NCBI GenBank assembly: GCA_021732745.1
Contig: JAKFUK010000004.1
Span: 1-64,000, forward strand
Direction of reading: 5' to 3'
DNA length: 64,000 nucleotides
Source of the DNA: Nevskia sp.
GTDB taxonomy: Bacteria; Pseudomonadota; Gammaproteobacteria; Nevskiales; Nevskiaceae
In this document: positions 1 to 9,356 of the stretch, piece by piece
How positions within the stretch are numbered: position 1 is the stretch's first letter
How the letters are laid out: every line of letters starts with the position of its first letter
The notes under the pieces: generated by a model
Databases searched by the model: none
What the model was told of the DNA's origin: nothing
What the model saw: the letters and a program-made list of their open reading frames with translations, nothing else
Program-made: the position numbers and the translations under genes

Positions 1-61
1 CGTAATGCTTTTGGCTTGCACCAAAACACCCGAAAGCACCCACAAAAATCACTTGTTGTTC

Positions 62-73
62 TGTTAAAGATCA
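62..73 (-). promoter_or_regulatory. boxA antitermination site in rRNA leader
   Basis: Read on the minus strand this is TGATCTTTAACA, one mismatch from the Escherichia coli rrn boxA (TGCTCTTTAACA), which loads the Nus antitermination complex on rRNA transcripts. It lies about 40-50 bases downstream of a near-perfect minus-strand promoter. A short hairpin (TTTTGG/CCAAAA, positions 9-26) follows. The 16S gene itself would begin just left of the window and is not visible. Confidence 0.75.
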
Positions 74-120
74 GGCCTCAAACCTTCGCGTTTCGCGGCA
101 GGTCCTCAGCAGGGAGGCGA

Positions 121-148
121 ATTATAGAGGCTTTCAATCCCCTGTCAA
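121..148 (-). promoter_or_regulatory. rRNA operon promoter (consensus sigma-70)
   Basis: On the minus strand TTGACA (148-143) and TATAAT (126-121) are separated by 16 bp, so both hexamers match the sigma-70 consensus exactly. The bases after the -10 are GC-rich, as in the discriminators of stringently controlled rRNA promoters, and boxA follows. Transcription would start near 113 and leave the window at the left edge. The rRNA assignment is an inference from promoter quality plus boxA. Confidence 0.8.
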
Positions 149-294
149 CACTTCGTTTCAAAACTCCCGAAGCGCCAACCCTTCCGCTCCCATCCCCCAA
201 ACCCGGTAGCCGAATCAAGGGACGCGGAGTATAGACGGCATTTCCGGGGCGTCAATCACATTCCTGAAATATTTCGCCTGCGTCTTCCACGCCG

Positions 295-546
295 ATGATT
301 CCGCCGACTCAAGGCATGGCTCGTGCGCACCCGAAACCACCCTTCCGATCACGGATGCATGCCATGACACCTGCGGCCGAGGTAACCGATCCCGTTGATG
401 CCGACCACGATCCCCTGCCTCGACGCTGGGTTCACAGCCGCGACCTGGCAACGCTGGTGAAGCACATGGGGCCCGTCATCCCCGAAGCGGAGTGGGAGGC
501 GGCCGTCGCGTCGCCGGCAACTTCGGTACCGGGCAGCGCTATATAA
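295..546 (+). CDS. doubtful small ORF upstream of ttcA
   Basis: An 83-codon frame ends about 80 bases before ttcA. Its second half (from about 430) uses G/C-ending codons like the real genes nearby and includes the stretch [20 protein letters not shown]. There is no clear ribosome-binding site at 295 or at the internal ATG at 364, and an opposite-strand frame overlaps it. I do not recognise the product. It may be a small conserved protein or chance; the rest of 235-629 shows nothing else I can name. Confidence 0.27.
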   Translation: MIPPTQGMARAHPKPPFRSRMHAMTPAAEVTDPVDADHDPLPRRWVHSRDLATLVKHMGPVIPEAEWEAAVASPATSVPGSAI

Positions 547-629
547 AAGAGCTAACGGCAACTGGGCCTTTCGACAATGCCGCCATCGCTCCCGCATCAT
601 CCGCCATCGCATCGCCACGAAGCTCGCGC

Positions 630-1562
630 ATGTCCGCCGTCGCCCTGTCCGATTTCCCGAACCCTTCCGCCGGCCCCGCAGCGCCGGGCGTTGTGTCCGC
701 TGACGCCGCAGCGCTCGATCACCGCCAGCGTCTGGAGCACAACAAGCGGGTCAAGCGCCTGCGCCGGCAAGTCGGCCAGGCGATCATGGATTTCGGGATG
801 ATCCGCGACGGTGACCGGGTCATGGTCTGCCTGTCGGGTGGCAAGGACAGCTACACGATGCTCGATGTCCTGCTGATGCTGCGTGATGCCGCCCCTGTCG
901 ATTTCGAGATCCTGGCGGTCAACCTCGACCAGAAGCAGCCGGATTTCCCCGAACATGTGCTGCCGGCCTACCTGAAAGCGCGCGGCGTGCCCTTTCACAT
1001 CATCGAGCAGGACACCTATTCGGTGGTCAAGCGGGTGATTCCGGAAGGCAAGACCATGTGCAGCCTGTGTTCGCGGCTCAGGCGCGGCTCGCTTTATTCG
1101 TTTGCCGAGGCGAACGGCTACAACAAGATCGCCCTTGGCCATCATCGCGACGACATCGTCGCCACCTTCTTCCTGAACCTGTTCTTCAACGCCAAGATGG
1201 CGTCGATGCCGCCGAAGCTGAAAAGCGACAACGGCAAACACATCGTAATCCGGCCGCTGGCCTATGTGCGCGAGACCGACATCATCGAATACGCCCGCAG
1301 CCAGGCGTTTCCGATCATCCCTTGCAATCTCTGCGGTTCGCAGGAGCAACTGCAACGCGTGCAGGTGCGCAAGATGATGGAAGAGTGGGACGCGAAGTAC
1401 CCGGGCCGCGTCGAACACGTGTTTTCGGCGATGCAGAACATCGCGCCGTCGCAGATGGCCGATCGCCGACTGTTCGATTTCATCGGCCTTGATGGCGACG
1501 CGCCGCTGGCGCATTGGCTCAAGGGTGACCGCGACGCCGACGGCAGCGACGATGCAGCCTGA
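630..1562 (+). CDS. ttcA: tRNA 2-thiocytidine(32) synthetase TtcA
   Basis: TtcA adenylates and thiolates cytidine 32 of certain tRNAs in the cytoplasm, using a [4Fe-4S] cluster. The 310-residue protein has the PP-loop SGGKDS at residues 69-74 and the two cluster-ligand pairs CSLC (144-147) and CNLC (232-235), all as in the family. The start at 630 (MSAVALSD) gives the usual family length of about 310; the same frame is open back to 492, but that would add 46 atypical residues. It overlaps the next gene by 11 bp and probably heads an operon with the TraB-family gene, tamA and tamB. Confidence 0.95.
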   Translation: MSAVALSDFPNPSAGPAAPGVVSADAAALDHRQRLEHNKRVKRLRRQVGQAIMDFGMIRDGDRVMVCLSGGKDSYTMLDVLLMLRDAAPVDFEILAVNLDQKQPDFPEHVLPAYLKARGVPFHIIEQDTYSVVKRVIPEGKTMCSLCSRLRRGSLYSFAEANGYNKIALGHHRDDIVATFFLNLFFNAKMASMPPKLKSDNGKHIVIRPLAYVRETDIIEYARSQAFPIIPCNLCGSQEQLQRVQVRKMMEEWDAKYPGRVEHVFSAMQNIAPSQMADRRLFDFIGLDGDAPLAHWLKGDRDADGSDDAA

Positions 1563-2505
1563 ACGCCTGAAAGCCGGTATCGGCAGCTTGCTGGCGGCGC
1601 TGCTGCTCGGCTTCAGCACGACCGCCAGTGCGGAAACGAGCCCATCCGCCGCGCCGTTCCTGTGGCAGGTCACCGGCGGCAAGACCACGCATTACCTGCT
1701 CGGCTCCGTGCATCTGTTGCCGAAAGCGGCGAATCGCTTGCCGACCGGCATCGTGCAGGCTTACGAATCGGCCGAGGCGCTGGTTTTCGAGAGCGACATC
1801 GACGCCCTGTCGAATCGCGACAACACCACCGCGATGCTCGAATCAGCGAAAGCGCCGCGCGGCCTCAAGCACGAGGTCGACGCCGAAACCTTCGCGAAAG
1901 TGCGGGCCCGGATGCTCGATCTGAAGATGCCGGCCGCGCTCTGCGAAAGCTACCGGCCGTGGTTCTGTGCGCTGTCGCTGGAACTGTTCGCCTACCAGCG
2001 CGCCGGCTTTCGCGGCGAGTTCGGCCTTGATCGTCAGCTTTACGACGCCGCACGACGCACGCAGCGGCCGATTTCCTGGTTCGAGGAGCCGAAGGCGCAT
2101 CTCGATTTGTTCACCTCCATGGCCCGGACCCTGTCGAAGCAGTTCCTGGACGCGGCGCTGTCCGAGCGGAACCCGAAGACCGATGAGCCGGTCGAGATGT
2201 ACCGCGCCTGGCGCGACAACGATATCGAACGCATGGTCGCCGTGATCGCAGAACTGAAGCGCGACTTTCCCGACCTGCACGAGCATCTGCTGGCGCGCCG
2301 CAACCGCGCCTGGTTGCCCGAGCTCAAGCGCCGGCTGGCACTGCCGCAGAGACAGTTGTTCGTCGTCGGCGCCGCCCACTGGCTGGGGCCGGACGGCCTG
2401 ATCGCCAGCCTCGAAGCGGGCGGCTACCGGGTTCGACCGTATCTGGCGGTCGATCCGGATCAGCTCACCGAAGACTCGTCAGCCTTGCAGCTCGCGAGCC
2501 ACTAG
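1552..2505 (+). CDS. TraB/GumN family secreted protein
   Basis: A 317-residue protein with an N-terminal signal peptide (hydrophobic run around residues 8-24, cleavage likely after ASA). The TraB/GumN fold is recognisable from LLGSVHLLP near the N-terminus and [13 protein letters not shown] near the C-terminus, the two conserved H-containing motifs of this putative metalloprotease-like family. Its substrate is unknown. The start at 1552 overlaps the ttcA stop and supplies the signal peptide, so it is preferred over upstream in-frame ATGs. It lies 19 bp before tamA, suggesting co-transcription. Confidence 0.85.
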   Translation: MQPERLKAGIGSLLAALLLGFSTTASAETSPSAAPFLWQVTGGKTTHYLLGSVHLLPKAANRLPTGIVQAYESAEALVFESDIDALSNRDNTTAMLESAKAPRGLKHEVDAETFAKVRARMLDLKMPAALCESYRPWFCALSLELFAYQRAGFRGEFGLDRQLYDAARRTQRPISWFEEPKAHLDLFTSMARTLSKQFLDAALSERNPKTDEPVEMYRAWRDNDIERMVAVIAELKRDFPDLHEHLLARRNRAWLPELKRRLALPQRQLFVVGAAHWLGPDGLIASLEAGGYRVRPYLAVDPDQLTEDSSALQLASH

Positions 2506-2524
2506 CGCGCAGACCTCCGACCCG

Positions 2525-4285
2525 ATGCGTCGCTTCTTCCTGCTGGCTTTCATTCTGTTGTTGTTTTCGCGGCAGGCGACGGCCGGCATCGACGTGCGCG
2601 TCAAGGGTCTGGGTCCTGACGAACGCGACAACGCCTACGCCAAGCTGTCGATCCTCGAATTCGCCAAGCGCACCGACGCCGACAAGGGCGATTACGACCA
2701 GGCTGATGTCGAACGCCTGTTCCGCCAGGGCGAGCGGGAAATCCAGGAAGCCCTGCGCCCCTACGGCTGGTACAACGTCATCGTCACGCCCCGGTTGAGC
2801 GGTGCCAAGCCGGACTGGATCGTCGAATACCAGGTCAATGCCGGGCCGCTGACGGCGATCTCGATGATCGACATCGAACTGACCGGCGAAGGGGCTGAAG
2901 ACACGACGCTGACCCGCCTCAAGACCCGCACCTGGCCGCTCAAGCTCGGCGAGCGCATCAAGCACGAAGACTACGAAGCGCTCAAGACCCGCATCGTCAC
3001 GACGGCCTATGGTCTGGGCCTGCTCGATGCCAAGCTGACGCGCCGCGAGCTGCGCATCGACGTGCCGAACAACTCGGCCGACGTGCTGCTGACCCTCGAC
3101 ACCGGCCGCCGCTACTACTTTGGCGACGTCACGATCGAACAGGATGGCGCGGTGCTGCTGCGCGACGCCTTCCTGCGCAACTACCTGACCTTCGCGACCG
3201 GCGAGCCCTACGACCCGGCCAAGGTGCTCAGCACCCAGTTCGCATTCAGCGATCTCGACTACTTCCAGACCGTCGACATCGACTCGAAGAAGGAAGAAAC
3301 CGGACCCGACACCGCCCGGATTCCGATCGCCATCTCGACCACCGAGCGCGCCCCGCGCAGCTATCGCTTCGGACTCGGCTTCGGCACCGACACCGGCCCG
3401 CGCGCCTCGATCGGGGCCGATTTCCGGCGGCTGAACACGCGCGGCCACAAGCTGCGCACCGATCTGCGCGTGTCGCAGCGCATTTCCACGGCGATCGCCG
3501 AATACCGGATTCCGGTCGGCGTGCTGCCCAGCGATTCGGTCAGCATCACCACCCAGGCGTTGACCCAGGACTTCAGCGACGTCAAGGAAACCCTGTACCG
3601 GCTCGGCGGCAGCTACAACCGGCGCGGCAAGCGCTGGCAGCGGCGCATCTATCTCGAATACACCTTCGACGAATACACCATCCGCGACAGCCCGCAGCGC
3701 ACCTCGAAGTTGCTGGTGCCGGGCGTGTCCTTCGATCACACCGAGGGCGACGACCCGATCTTCCCGAAGCGCGGCTGGTACGCCTTTTTCGATGTCCACG
3801 GCGGCTCGACGGCGCTGCTGTCGGACACCAATTTCTTGCAGGGCACGATCAAGCTGCGTGGCTTGCTGGAACTGCAACGCCGCCTTCAGCTCAGGGTGCG
3901 CGCCGATCAGGGCGCGACCTACGTCGGCAGCTTCGACAACCTGCCGCCGTCGCAGCGCTTCTTCGCCGGTGGCGACGGCAGCGTGCGCGGCTACGCCTTC
4001 CAGTCATTGGGCCCGCGCGATGAAAACAATCGCACCATCGGCGGCCGCTACCTGACCACGGCCAGCGCCGAACTGGACTGGTTCTTCCTGCGCGAATACG
4101 GCCTCGCCGCCTTCGTCGATGCCGGCGGCGCGGACGACACGCCGCTCATCGACCTGAGCGTCGGCGCCGGCCTCGGCATCCGCTATCGCGCGCCATTCGG
4201 GGCCTTCGCGCTCGATCTGGCCCATCCCTTCGATGCCGGGCAATCGCCGGTGCGCCTGCATCTCGGCGTGCAGGTGGGCCTGTGA
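2525..4285 (+). CDS. tamA: Translocation and assembly module outer-membrane protein TamA
   Basis: A 586-residue Omp85-family protein that, with TamB, helps insert outer-membrane proteins and/or transport lipids across the periplasm. It has a signal peptide (residues 1-20, ending QATA), POTRA-type repeats over about residues 22-270, and a C-terminal 16-strand barrel domain with the conserved VRGY element in FFAGGDGSVRGYAFQ (about residue 490). The stop overlaps the tamB start by 4 bp (GTGA), so the pair is translationally coupled. Confidence 0.93.
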   Translation: MRRFFLLAFILLLFSRQATAGIDVRVKGLGPDERDNAYAKLSILEFAKRTDADKGDYDQADVERLFRQGEREIQEALRPYGWYNVIVTPRLSGAKPDWIVEYQVNAGPLTAISMIDIELTGEGAEDTTLTRLKTRTWPLKLGERIKHEDYEALKTRIVTTAYGLGLLDAKLTRRELRIDVPNNSADVLLTLDTGRRYYFGDVTIEQDGAVLLRDAFLRNYLTFATGEPYDPAKVLSTQFAFSDLDYFQTVDIDSKKEETGPDTARIPIAISTTERAPRSYRFGLGFGTDTGPRASIGADFRRLNTRGHKLRTDLRVSQRISTAIAEYRIPVGVLPSDSVSITTQALTQDFSDVKETLYRLGGSYNRRGKRWQRRIYLEYTFDEYTIRDSPQRTSKLLVPGVSFDHTEGDDPIFPKRGWYAFFDVHGGSTALLSDTNFLQGTIKLRGLLELQRRLQLRVRADQGATYVGSFDNLPPSQRFFAGGDGSVRGYAFQSLGPRDENNRTIGGRYLTTASAELDWFFLREYGLAAFVDAGGADDTPLIDLSVGAGLGIRYRAPFGAFALDLAHPFDAGQSPVRLHLGVQVGL

Positions 4286-7200
4286 GCACACAAGCGAAGC
4301 CGCCGCGTCGCTGGGGCCGCTGGCTGGCGGTCGCCCTGCTGGTGCCGCTGCTGCTGGTGCTGGCCGCGCTCGGCTTCGTGATCGGCAGCGAACGCGGCCT
4401 GCGTTTCGGGCTGGCGCAGTTATCCGCGCTGACCGACGGCGGCATCACCGTGGGTGCCACCAACGGCCGCCTGCTCGATGCCGTGGAGCTGCGCGACGTC
4501 CGCTATGCCAGCGCCGACGGCCTCGTCGTCACCATCGGCCGGGTATCGCTGCGCCACAGGCCGGGCACGCTGCTCGGGCGGCGGCTGCATGTGGAATCCC
4601 TGCTGGTCGATGCCCTCGACGTGCGCCTCGGCCCGCCAAAACCGGACCCCGAGCCGGACAGCCCGCCAAACCTGCCGACGCGGCTACCGGTCGACATCGT
4701 CATCGACGCTTTCACCCTCACCGGTTTCACGCTGCATTCCAGCGAACCGGAAGCGCCGCCGACGCTGGAACTGGCGACAAGCACGCTGGCGGGCCGCTGG
4801 CTCGGCGACACCATCACCGTCGCCGCACTCGATACCACCGGCCTGCCGCTGACCGGCCCGCTGCACGCCGAGGCGGAGCTGACCATGGGCAGCTCGCAGT
4901 TCGACTTCGCGAAACTCGCGCTCAGCGGCCCCGGTGCCGTGCAGGCCAGCGGCCGGCTCGGGCTGGGCAGTGTTGCCAGCGATTTGAAACTGGCGTGGCA
5001 GCGGCTGCAATGGCCCTTGAATCTGGCCGAAGGACAACTGCCGCTGGCCGGCGAGATGGTCGGCGGCGCGACATTCACGGGCACCTTCGACGCCTATCAG
5101 TTCGATCTGAACAGCACGGCCACCCTGCAGGAATTCGCGGCGACGCTGGCCACCCGGGGCAGCGGCAGTCTGGAGGCGCTCAAGCTCGACAGCCTGACGC
5201 TCGACGCCCTGCCGGTGGACCTCGCTGCATCGGCGGCCAAGCGCAAGACGAAACCGCAGCCCGGCTCGGTCAAGGCCAGCGGCACGGTTGCCTGGTCGCC
5301 CAAGCTGCAAGCGGCGATCGAGGCCGCGTTCAGCCATGTCGATCCGTCCTGGTTCGTGGCCGATTTCCCCGGCGATCTGAACGGCAAGTTCAGCACCACG
5401 ACGGCCCTGGTCAACGACGAGCCGAACATCACCTTCGATGGCCGCTTCGAGAAATCCTCGCTGCGCGGCCAGCCGTTCGAGCTCGCCACTCACGGCGTCA
5501 CCGATACCCGCTCGGCCACGCTCGAAGCGCTGAATCTCTCCGCAGGCAAGGGCAGCATCGACGCTCACGGCAAGCTCCGCTGGCAGCCGGCGCTGCGTGT
5601 CGACATCGAAGCGACCATCGCCAAGCTCGACCCGGCGATCGTGGTGCCGGAATGGCCGGGCGATCTCAATGGCCGACTGACGGTGAAGAGCGACGAAAGC
5701 AGCGACGGCGTGCCGATCCGCTTCGCCGCCCTGATCGACAAATCGCGGCTGCGCGACTACCGACTGCGGCTCGACACCGCCGGCAGCGCGCTGATCGCCG
5801 ATGACGGCACGGTGGTCACGCTCGACCGCGCGAAGCTGGAATCCGGCGGCACCACGCTGGAAGCGCAGGGGCAGGTGACGCCGCCGTTCGCACTGACCGG
5901 CAGCCTGAACAGCCCGGACCTGACCGCGCTGCTGCCGGAACTGGCCGGCCGCGCGGCGATGAAGTTCGCGCTCGACGGCACCGTCGAGCAGCCGCATCTG
6001 GTCAGCGACGGCAACATCCGCAGCCTCGCGTTCGGCGAGCAGACCGTGGCTCGGCTCGACTGGACCGCTGACATCGACCCGAAAGTCGAAAGCTCGAAAG
6101 TGAACATCGAGCTGCGCGATGCCGAGGTCGGCCTGCATGTCGAGAAAGTCAGCTTGAGCCTGAGCGGCCTGGAGGTCTATCACCGCGTGGTGCTCGATGC
6201 GGCGACCGAGCGCGGCGGCGGCAAGATCGGTCTCATCGGCGGCTTCGACCGCGTGCGCGGCGAGTGGGGCGGCGAGCTGAACCTGTTCGAGCTGGCACCG
6301 GGCGGCATGTCGCCCTGGGCGCTCGACAAGCCGGCCGGCATCCTGCTCGGCCAGAAGCGCCGGGCGCTGGAACCGGCCTGTCTCAACGGCAGCGACGGCC
6401 GCGCCTGCTTCAACCTCGAACAGAACGTGCTCGCCGACGGTGCCCGCATCGGCTGGAACATCGACCGCCTGCTGCTGTCGGCCCTGCAACCCTTTCTCGG
6501 CAACGATTTCAAGCTCGCCGGCCGTGTCGACGGCGAAGGCTTCGTCAATTTCACCGGCGGCGACCTGCAGCAGGCGAAAGCCGAGCTGAACCTGCGCGAC
6601 ACCACGGTCGATCTGCCCGATGCGCCGACCTATCGCCTGGAAACCGGCCGCATCACCGCCAACCAGATCGACGGCCGGCTCGACGCCATTGCCGAACTGA
6701 AGCTGTCCGGCGCTTCGGTGAACGCTGCCATCTCGGCCGCACCCGGCGGCAGTTTCAAGGAGCGCGTGCTCGGCGGCAGCGTACGGCTCGACATTCCCAG
6801 CCTCGCCTTCATCGAGCCGCTGCTGCCGCAGTTCGACAAGCTCGACGGCCGTCTGGCGGGCGACATCGCGCTGTCCGGCACGGTCGGCGATCCGCGCTAC
6901 ACCGGCGACATCAAGCTGAGCGACGGCCAGGCCCGGCTGGTGGTTGCCGGCATCGACCTGACGGCGCTGAACCTGCTGCTGAAGACACGCGGCAGCGAGC
7001 CGCTGGCGCTCGATGGCAGCGTGCAATCGGGCGGCGGAACGCTGGCCATCGTCGGCGAAGTCAATCCGTACTCGCTGCCGCTGACTGCCGACATCAAGGT
7101 CAAGGGCGAGGGTTTCCAGGCGATGAACACGGCGCAGGCGCGCGCCTGGATCGACGCCGACCTGCGCCTGGTCCGCAACGCCGAAGGGGCGCGCCTGACC

Positions 7201-8247
7201 GGCGAACTCGGCGTGCCGCGCGCCGACATCACGCCGAAGGGCCTGGGCGGCGGCGGTGTCGATGTCAGCAGTGATCAGGTGCTGGTTGGCGTGGTGGTGC
7301 CGGAAAAGGAACCGCCGCTGCCAGTGTTCGTCGATCTGCGGCTCAAGCTGGGCGATGCCGTGCGCATCGAGGGTTTCGGGCTCAAGACGCGCGTCGAAGG
7401 CGGCGTCAACGTGTCGCAGCGGCCGGGTTTCGAAGCACTGGGACGCGGCGAGCTGCGCCTGATCGACGGCCGCTATCAGGCCTATGGGCAGGATCTGAGC
7501 ATCGAGACCGGCCGCCTGATCTTCAGCGGCGGGCCGGTGACGACACCGGCCGTCGATCTTTACGCCACCCGCCAGCCACGCGAGGACATCAAGGTTGGTG
7601 TGCGCGTGCGCGGAACGCTGGCCAAGCCGGAACTGAGCCTGCAATCGAGCCCGAGCCTGCCCAGAGAGCAGCAACTGAGCTGGCTGGTGCTCGGCCGTTC
7701 GCTGGAAAACAGCTCGTCTCAGGATCGCAGTCTGGTGTCGAGTGCCGCACTGAGCCTCGGCCTTGGCGGCGGCGACTATCTGGCGGGGTTGATCGGCAAG
7801 AAGGTAGGGCTGGACGAGCTGTCAGTGGGCAATGCCGCTGCCAACAATTCCGAAGTGGCGGCCAATTCGCAGGCGATCAGCGGTGCGCAGGGCAGCGGCG
7901 CGGGGGTTGATGCCGGCGCCCAGGCGGCCCAGCTGACGCTCGGCAAGTATTTGACGCCCAAGCTTTTTGTCAGCTACGGCATCAGCCTGTTCCAGGAGGG
8001 CTACACCTTCCGGATGCTCTACACCCTGGGCCGCGGTTTCAAGCTGTCGACCGAAAGCGGCACCGCCAGCGGGGGTGACGTGATCTACACCACCGAGCGC
8101 GGCAAGAAGGACCCGACATCACCGTCGAAGCCGGGCCGCGACGCCGTGCCCTCAGCCGGCCCGGCACCCGATCCGACCCGCAGCCCGGACGCGATTCCGG
8201 CGCCGGATCCGGTGGTCGAGCGCGAGGCGGGGGCACCGCCGCCGTAG
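4282..8247 (+). CDS. tamB: Translocation and assembly module inner-membrane protein TamB
   Basis: A 1321-residue AsmA/DUF490-type protein: a short cytoplasmic N-terminus, one membrane anchor (about residues 14-34, VALLVPLLLVLAALGF), a long periplasmic stretch of repeated beta-rich segments, and the conserved C-terminal TamB domain (about residues 930-1280) that contacts TamA. It starts with GTG inside the tamA stop. After the domain comes a Pro-rich tail of about 45 residues ending in APPP, which looks disordered. The TAG stop lies inside an inverted repeat. Confidence 0.93.
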   Translation: MSTQAKPPRRWGRWLAVALLVPLLLVLAALGFVIGSERGLRFGLAQLSALTDGGITVGATNGRLLDAVELRDVRYASADGLVVTIGRVSLRHRPGTLLGRRLHVESLLVDALDVRLGPPKPDPEPDSPPNLPTRLPVDIVIDAFTLTGFTLHSSEPEAPPTLELATSTLAGRWLGDTITVAALDTTGLPLTGPLHAEAELTMGSSQFDFAKLALSGPGAVQASGRLGLGSVASDLKLAWQRLQWPLNLAEGQLPLAGEMVGGATFTGTFDAYQFDLNSTATLQEFAATLATRGSGSLEALKLDSLTLDALPVDLAASAAKRKTKPQPGSVKASGTVAWSPKLQAAIEAAFSHVDPSWFVADFPGDLNGKFSTTTALVNDEPNITFDGRFEKSSLRGQPFELATHGVTDTRSATLEALNLSAGKGSIDAHGKLRWQPALRVDIEATIAKLDPAIVVPEWPGDLNGRLTVKSDESSDGVPIRFAALIDKSRLRDYRLRLDTAGSALIADDGTVVTLDRAKLESGGTTLEAQGQVTPPFALTGSLNSPDLTALLPELAGRAAMKFALDGTVEQPHLVSDGNIRSLAFGEQTVARLDWTADIDPKVESSKVNIELRDAEVGLHVEKVSLSLSGLEVYHRVVLDAATERGGGKIGLIGGFDRVRGEWGGELNLFELAPGGMSPWALDKPAGILLGQKRRALEPACLNGSDGRACFNLEQNVLADGARIGWNIDRLLLSALQPFLGNDFKLAGRVDGEGFVNFTGGDLQQAKAELNLRDTTVDLPDAPTYRLETGRITANQIDGRLDAIAELKLSGASVNAAISAAPGGSFKERVLGGSVRLDIPSLAFIEPLLPQFDKLDGRLAGDIALSGTVGDPRYTGDIKLSDGQARLVVAGIDLTALNLLLKTRGSEPLALDGSVQSGGGTLAIVGEVNPYSLPLTADIKVKGEGFQAMNTAQARAWIDADLRLVRNAEGARLTGELGVPRADITPKGLGGGGVDVSSDQVLVGVVVPEKEPPLPVFVDLRLKLGDAVRIEGFGLKTRVEGGVNVSQRPGFEALGRGELRLIDGRYQAYGQDLSIETGRLIFSGGPVTTPAVDLYATRQPREDIKVGVRVRGTLAKPELSLQSSPSLPREQQLSWLVLGRSLENSSSQDRSLVSSAALSLGLGGGDYLAGLIGKKVGLDELSVGNAAANNSEVAANSQAISGAQGSGAGVDAGAQAAQLTLGKYLTPKLFVSYGISLFQEGYTFRMLYTLGRGFKLSTESGTASGGDVIYTTERGKKDPTSPSKPGRDAVPSAGPAPDPTRSPDAIPAPDPVVEREAGAPPP

Positions 8248-8357
8248 GGAGGGTCGCGACCCGCCATCGAAGGTGGCGCTACGGCCCAAACGACGGCTCA
8301 CGACCCGCCGTTTTTGACGTCGGCGCGGAAGTCACGGCGGGTCGCGACCCGCCCTAC
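8244..8357. repeat. REP-type inverted doublet, class 1
   Basis: Two 22-bp arms (8244-8265 and 8336-8357) are reverse complements with one mismatch. Each begins GTAGGG and contains the palindrome GGGTCGCGACCC. A GTAG head followed by a palindrome, paired head-out, is the layout of REP doublets (BIME/REPIN). The left arm contains the tamB stop and the right arm the stop of the convergent esterase gene. The spacer holds further copies of parts of the palindrome. It may also end transcription from both sides. Confidence 0.75.
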
Positions 8358-9028
8358 GTCAGTACCTTGCCGAGCCAGGCGGAGATGTCGTCGATCTCCT
8401 CCGCGCAAACCGCATGGGCCATCGGGTAGTCGTGCCATTCGACCTTCATGCCCCAGCCCTTGAGGCCGTCGCGGCTGCTGGTGCCCATCGACAGCGGCAG
8501 CACCGGATCGGCCCGGCCGTGGCACATCAGCACCGGTGTTGCCTTGGCCGCGTCGGTCAGCTCCTTCGGCAAGGTGTCGTGCAGCGGCAGATAGGTCGAC
8601 AGCGCCATGGCGCCGGCCAGCGGTTCTTCGAGCCTGCACACTGCGTGCAGGGTGATCGCGCCGCCCTGCGAAAAACCAGCGATCACCGTGCGCTTGGCCG
8701 CGATGCCGGCCTTGCGCTGCTCGGCGACGATCTGCATGACGGTGGCGGCGGATTCGCGGATGCCGGCATCGTCCTGAAGATCGGCACGGCTGAGGCTTTT
8801 GATGTCGTACCAGGCGCGCATGCGCATGCCGCCGTTCAGAGTCACCGGGCGCACCGGCGCGTGCGGAAAGATGAAGCGCACATGCAGCCCGGCGGGTAGC
8901 GTCAGTTCCGGGACGATCGGCACGAAATCGTGACCATCGGCACCCAAGCCATGCAGCCAGATCACCACGGCATTGGCCGGCTGCGTGGGTTCGACGATGA
9001 CGGCAGCCGGGGTTTCGTGGGTTTTCAA
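8354..9028 (-). CDS. Alpha/beta-hydrolase carboxylesterase (phospholipase/carboxylesterase family)
   Basis: A 224-residue cytoplasmic serine hydrolase of the bacterial carboxylesterase/acyl-protein-thioesterase-like family. The sequence shows IWLHGLGADG (oxyanion region), the nucleophile GFSQGG, the acid in GRADPVLP and the base in PMAHAVC, so the triad is complete. The TTG start at 9028 is preferred because a TGAGGA ribosome-binding site sits 8-9 bases upstream and the length then matches the family; the longer ATG frame to 9124 adds 32 unlikely residues. Substrate is not predictable. Confidence 0.85.
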   Translation of the reverse strand: MKTHETPAAVIVEPTQPANAVVIWLHGLGADGHDFVPIVPELTLPAGLHVRFIFPHAPVRPVTLNGGMRMRAWYDIKSLSRADLQDDAGIRESAATVMQIVAEQRKAGIAAKRTVIAGFSQGGAITLHAVCRLEEPLAGAMALSTYLPLHDTLPKELTDAAKATPVLMCHGRADPVLPLSMGTSSRDGLKGWGMKVEWHDYPMAHAVCAEEIDDISAWLGKVLT

Positions 9029-9136
9029 GCGAGCGTCCTCAAGGGTGTCCGGCAATTGTGTCGGCGCGGGGAGGCTGCGGCAACGGCTGTTAAACTTCGC
9101 GCCCTGCTTCGCCACCATCGCCACCGGGGTGCTTCG

Positions 9137-9346
9137 ATGTCTGCTCGCGCGCTATTCATCGCATCCCTGCTGGCCGTGACGGGCTGCGGCCAGACCGGTG
9201 CCCTGCACCTGCCGGCCGACGCCCCGAGCCGCGAGGGCTATCTGATCGGCAGCAATCCGAACGCGAAGAAGAAAGCCGCCGCCGAACCCGCAGCACCAGC
9301 GCCGGCCGCCGTCGAGACGCCCGCCGAAGCACCCGCCACGCCGTAA
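9137..9346 (+). CDS. lptM: LPS translocon maturation chaperone-like lipoprotein LptM (YifL)
   Basis: A 69-residue lipoprotein with a short signal peptide ending in the lipobox VTGC (Cys about residue 16), followed by GQTGALHLP, the short conserved motif of the YifL/LptM family. LptM helps mature the LptD-LptE outer-membrane translocon in enterobacteria. The rest is a low-complexity Lys/Ala/Pro tail. It sits 10 bp before lysA, the usual neighbour in gammaproteobacteria. The start at 9137 is chosen because only it yields the signal peptide. Confidence 0.85.
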   Translation: MSARALFIASLLAVTGCGQTGALHLPADAPSREGYLIGSNPNAKKKAAAEPAAPAPAAVETPAEAPATP

Positions 9347-9356
9347 GACCTTTCAA

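Noticed and set aside
597..1688. Long open frame on the minus strand opposite ttcA, and similar long antisense frames opposite tamB, polA, gyrB, yidC, btuB and the ABC exporter
   Set aside because: These are shadow frames caused by high GC at third codon positions of the real genes; they have no recognisable domains and overlap well-identified proteins completely.
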